Assembly (NCBI GenBank): GCA_030743445.1
Contig: JASLSL010000322.1
Location: 1 to 7,500 of the forward strand
Length of the DNA stretch: 7,500 nucleotides
Source: Alphaproteobacteria bacterium
GTDB lineage: Bacteria > Pseudomonadota > Alphaproteobacteria > UBA8366
Direction of reading: 5' to 3'
Made by a program: the position numbers and the translations under genes. A model generated the notes under the pieces. That model ran no database searches and was not told the DNA's origin. It worked only from the letters and a program-made list of their open reading frames with translations. Shown one piece after another: positions 5,867 through 7,500 of this stretch. Position 1 is the first letter of the stretch. Each line of letters opens with the position of its first letter.

Positions 5867-5872
5867 CACGAC

Positions 5873-6595
5873 ATGTGTGGACGCTACAGCCTGACGACGC
5901 CGGTCGAAGCTATCAGGGCCCTTTTCGGGTTCGACGCGCTGCCCAACCTGGCGCCGCGCTACAACATCGCGCCGGGCCAAGACGTCGCCGCGGTCCGCGT
6001 GCCGGCGTCGGGCGAAGGGCGCGAGTTCACCGCGTTCCGCTGGGGGCTGGTGCCGTCCTGGGCCAAGGATCCGGCGATCGGCAACCGGATGATCAACGCG
6101 CGGGCCGAGACCGTGGCGGAGAAGCCGTCGTTCCGCGCCCCCTTTCGCCATCGCCGTTGCCTGATTCCCGCCGACGGATTCTACGAGTGGCAAAAGCAGG
6201 ACAAGGGGCCGAAGCAGCCTTACCGCATCACGCTGGAGGGCGGCGCCCCCTTCGCCTTCGCCGGGCTTTGGGAGCACTGGCAGGACCCGGGCGGGGACGA
6301 GATCGAGACCTGCACCATCGTCACGACCGAGGCCAACGAAGCGTTAACCCCGATCCACCACCGGATGCCGGTGATCCTGGATGAGGACGCCTTCGAGGCC
6401 TGGCTCGCCGCCGACCCGAAGGAGGCGGGCGCGCTGCTCCAACCCTACCGCGGGTGGATCGAGACGACGCCGATCTCGACCCTGGTCAACAAAGTCGCGA
6501 ACGACGGCCCGGAGATCATCGAGCCGGCCGCGCCGCCCGAGGCGCCCGGGACGGAAGACGACCCACCGGACTCGACCCAACTCGACCTGCTATGA
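5873..6595 (+). CDS. SRAP domain protein (YedK/HMCES family), abasic-site DNA-protein crosslinker, with C-terminal clamp-like motif
   Basis: This 240-residue SOS-response-associated-peptidase family protein shields abasic sites in single-stranded DNA by forming a thiazolidine crosslink through Cys2. The family needs that cysteine exposed after Met removal, so I choose the ATG at 5873, giving MCGRYSLTTP. The ATGs at 5798 and 5864 would bury it. Conserved residues are Cys2, Asn75 (RMINARAET), Glu105 (PADGFYEW) and His162 (PIHHRMP). The first three have the same numbers as in E. coli YedK. RWGLVPSWAKD (56-66) is also typical. The domain ends near residue 215. It is followed by a Pro/Glu/Asp-rich, probably disordered tail ending in QLDLL (236-240), which resembles the bacterial sliding-clamp-binding pentapeptide. 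No Shine-Dalgarno precedes the ATG. The gene is divergent from prpD and is followed after 7 bp by the amidotransferase gene. Confidence 0.93.
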   Translation: MCGRYSLTTPVEAIRALFGFDALPNLAPRYNIAPGQDVAAVRVPASGEGREFTAFRWGLVPSWAKDPAIGNRMINARAETVAEKPSFRAPFRHRRCLIPADGFYEWQKQDKGPKQPYRITLEGGAPFAFAGLWEHWQDPGGDEIETCTIVTTEANEALTPIHHRMPVILDEDAFEAWLAADPKEAGALLQPYRGWIETTPISTLVNKVANDGPEIIEPAAPPEAPGTEDDPPDSTQLDLL

Positions 6596-6602
6596 CGGGA
6601 CC

Positions 6603-7307
6603 ATGATCAAGTCCGCGCTCGCCATCCGCCACGTCGCGTTCGAGGACCTCGGCACGCTCGAGTCGCTGCTCGCCGGCCGCGGTTGCGAAATCCGGTACGT
6701 CGAAGCCGGGCTGGACGATCTCTCGGGCCTCGATCCGCTGGCGCCGGACGTCGTGGTCTCGCTCGGCGGGCCGATGGGGGTCTGGGAGGACGACGCCTAT
6801 CCCTGGATCAGGGGTGAGGTGGCGCTGCTCGAAAAACGTCTCGCCGCCGAGCGGCCGACCCTCGGGGTCTGCCTCGGCTGCCAGATGATGGCGCGGGCGC
6901 TCGGCGAGAAGGTCTATCCGGGGCCGGCGAAGGAGCTCGGCTGGGCATCGCTTCGATTGAGTGAGGCCGGCGCCGCGTCGCCGCTCGGCCGGGTCGGCGA
7001 GGCGGCGGTGCTGCATTGGCACGGCGACACCTTCGATCTGCCGGCGGGCGCCGACCTGCTGGCCTCGACCGAGGCGGTAGTCAACCAGGCCTTCGCCATC
7101 GGTAATTTTGCATTGGCGCTGCAATTCCATCTCGAGGTCACCGTCGCCAACGCCGAACGTTGGTTCATCGGCCACGCGGTCGAGATCGCGGCGACCCATG
7201 GCGTCGACGTGCCCGGGCTGCGCGCCACGACCCGAGAGCACGGCCCGGCGATGGAAGAGCTCGGGCGGCAGGTGTTCCGGGATTGGCTGGAGGGGGCGGG
7301 GCTTTAG
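6603..7307 (+). CDS. Stand-alone class I glutamine amidotransferase (GMP-synthase-like GATase1)
   Basis: This 234-residue protein has the triad glutaminase fold. The nucleophile Cys90 is in the elbow GVCLGCQMMA, and His176 and Glu178 are in LQFHLEV. An oxyanion-type SLGGPMGVWED loop (53-63) and HWHGDTFDLP (138-147) place it with the GMP-synthase-glutaminase-like stand-alone proteins rather than with carbamoyl-phosphate or anthranilate synthase subunits. No synthetase domain follows, so the ammonia acceptor is unknown. Some relatives act as gamma-glutamyl hydrolases or polyamine-pathway enzymes, but nothing here decides the matter. The start at 6603 is 7 bp after the SRAP stop with only a weak GACGGGA site, so translational coupling to SRAP is likely. 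An in-frame extension back to 6381 only reads SRAP coding sequence out of frame. Confidence 0.88.
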   Translation: MIKSALAIRHVAFEDLGTLESLLAGRGCEIRYVEAGLDDLSGLDPLAPDVVVSLGGPMGVWEDDAYPWIRGEVALLEKRLAAERPTLGVCLGCQMMARALGEKVYPGPAKELGWASLRLSEAGAASPLGRVGEAAVLHWHGDTFDLPAGADLLASTEAVVNQAFAIGNFALALQFHLEVTVANAERWFIGHAVEIAATHGVDVPGLRATTREHGPAMEELGRQVFRDWLEGAGL

Positions 7308-7352
7308 GCGCCCGTCCCCAGCGACAAATCGAGAAGACAAGGGAGAGCAAAG

Positions 7353-7500
7353 ATGACGACACGCGAAGAACTCTTCGAGCGCGGCGAGGCGGTCCGGGCC
7401 AAGCTCGGCACCGTGGTCAGCGACGACGACACCGCACCCGGCTACCAGCGGATGATCTCGGAGGCGATCTATGGCGGCATCTGGGGCCGGCCGGGGCTGG
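7353..7500 (+). CDS. Carboxymuconolactone decarboxylase (CMD) family protein, N-terminal part, cut by window edge
   Basis: Forty-nine codons are visible, starting MTTREELFERGEAVRAKLGT. The pattern of ELFERGEAVRAKLG followed by ISEAIYGGIWGRPGL (35-49) is that of the PcaC/CMD family: small helical proteins that include 4-carboxymuconolactone decarboxylase and AhpD-like peroxidase partners. The catalytic region, including any CxxC of the AhpD type, lies beyond the right edge, so decarboxylase and peroxidase-related roles cannot be told apart. The IWGRPGL segment favours the PcaC-like side. A good GGGAG ribosome site (7341-7345) precedes the ATG at suitable spacing. It follows the amidotransferase by 45 bp on the same strand with no visible terminator, so it may be the third gene of that transcript. 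Confidence 0.75.
   Translation, partial: MTTREELFERGEAVRAKLGTVVSDDDTAPGYQRMISEAIYGGIWGRPGL

Noticed and set aside
5798..5872. N-terminal extension of the SRAP protein from the ATG at 5798
   Set aside because: It would overlap the prpD start and place 25 residues before the catalytic Cys, which must be residue 2.
5829..5872. LexA/SOS box ahead of the SRAP gene
   Set aside because: I looked for a GTTC-N7-GTTC or GAAC-N7-GAAC pattern in the gap and found none.
6516..7340. Minus-strand open frame opposite the amidotransferase
   Set aside because: The plus strand holds an intact Cys-His-Glu glutaminase. The antisense product is featureless.
1..7500. CRISPR array, tRNA or rRNA genes, phage or transposase genes
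   Set aside because: No regularly spaced direct repeats, no tRNA-like cloverleaf or conserved TTCGANTC-type arm, and no integrase or transposase motifs were seen on reading.

Overview
The window looks like a chromosomal segment of a GC-rich alphaproteobacterium, possibly of Rhodospirillales or Rhizobiales type. I infer this from third-position G/C codon use, an NrdA ending in a Cys-x-x-Cys tail, a PrpD of the roughly 500-residue type, and an intergenic repeat that starts and ends with CGTCATCCCGG and its complement, as in the REP/RIME-like repeats of that class. Nothing indicates a phage, plasmid or insertion sequence.

Layout. (1) Positions 1-2396, minus strand: nrdA followed by the 5' part of nrdB, which runs off the left edge. 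They encode a class I aerobic ribonucleotide reductase. (2) Positions 2397-2599: a divergent regulatory region. It holds candidate nrdA promoters, a pair of NrdR-box-like palindromes 32 bp apart, and several DnaA-box-like 9-mers, with one perfect DnaA box inside the nrdA 5' coding sequence. (3) Positions 2600-4068, plus strand: a small SAM-dependent methyltransferase and a PhyH-type Fe(II)/2-oxoglutarate dioxygenase, possibly co-transcribed, with unknown substrates. (4) Positions 4069-4316: a gene-free gap between convergent genes, packed with three successive inverted repeats. (5) Positions 4317-5828, minus strand: prpD, 2-methylcitrate dehydratase. (6) From 5873 to the right edge, plus strand: an SRAP/YedK-type abasic-site DNA-protein crosslink protein, a stand-alone class I glutamine amidotransferase starting 7 bp later, and the start of a carboxymuconolactone-decarboxylase-family gene.

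How the genes relate. The nrdAB unit supplies dNTPs, and its control region suggests coupling to both NrdR (dATP/ATP sensing) and DnaA (replication initiation). Neither RNR subunit shows an ATP-cone in the visible sequence, so transcriptional control may carry more weight here. The SRAP protein has a disordered, acidic and proline-rich C-terminal extension ending in QLDLL, which resembles a sliding-clamp-binding motif and could bring the abasic-site shield to the replisome. The methyltransferase/dioxygenase pair, prpD and the amidotransferase/CMD genes appear to be independent metabolic units.

The genes are mostly recognisable families and I see no wholly new system. The points most worth a second look are the SRAP clamp-like tail, the combined NrdR and DnaA control region, the absent ATP-cone, and the stacked intergenic repeats.
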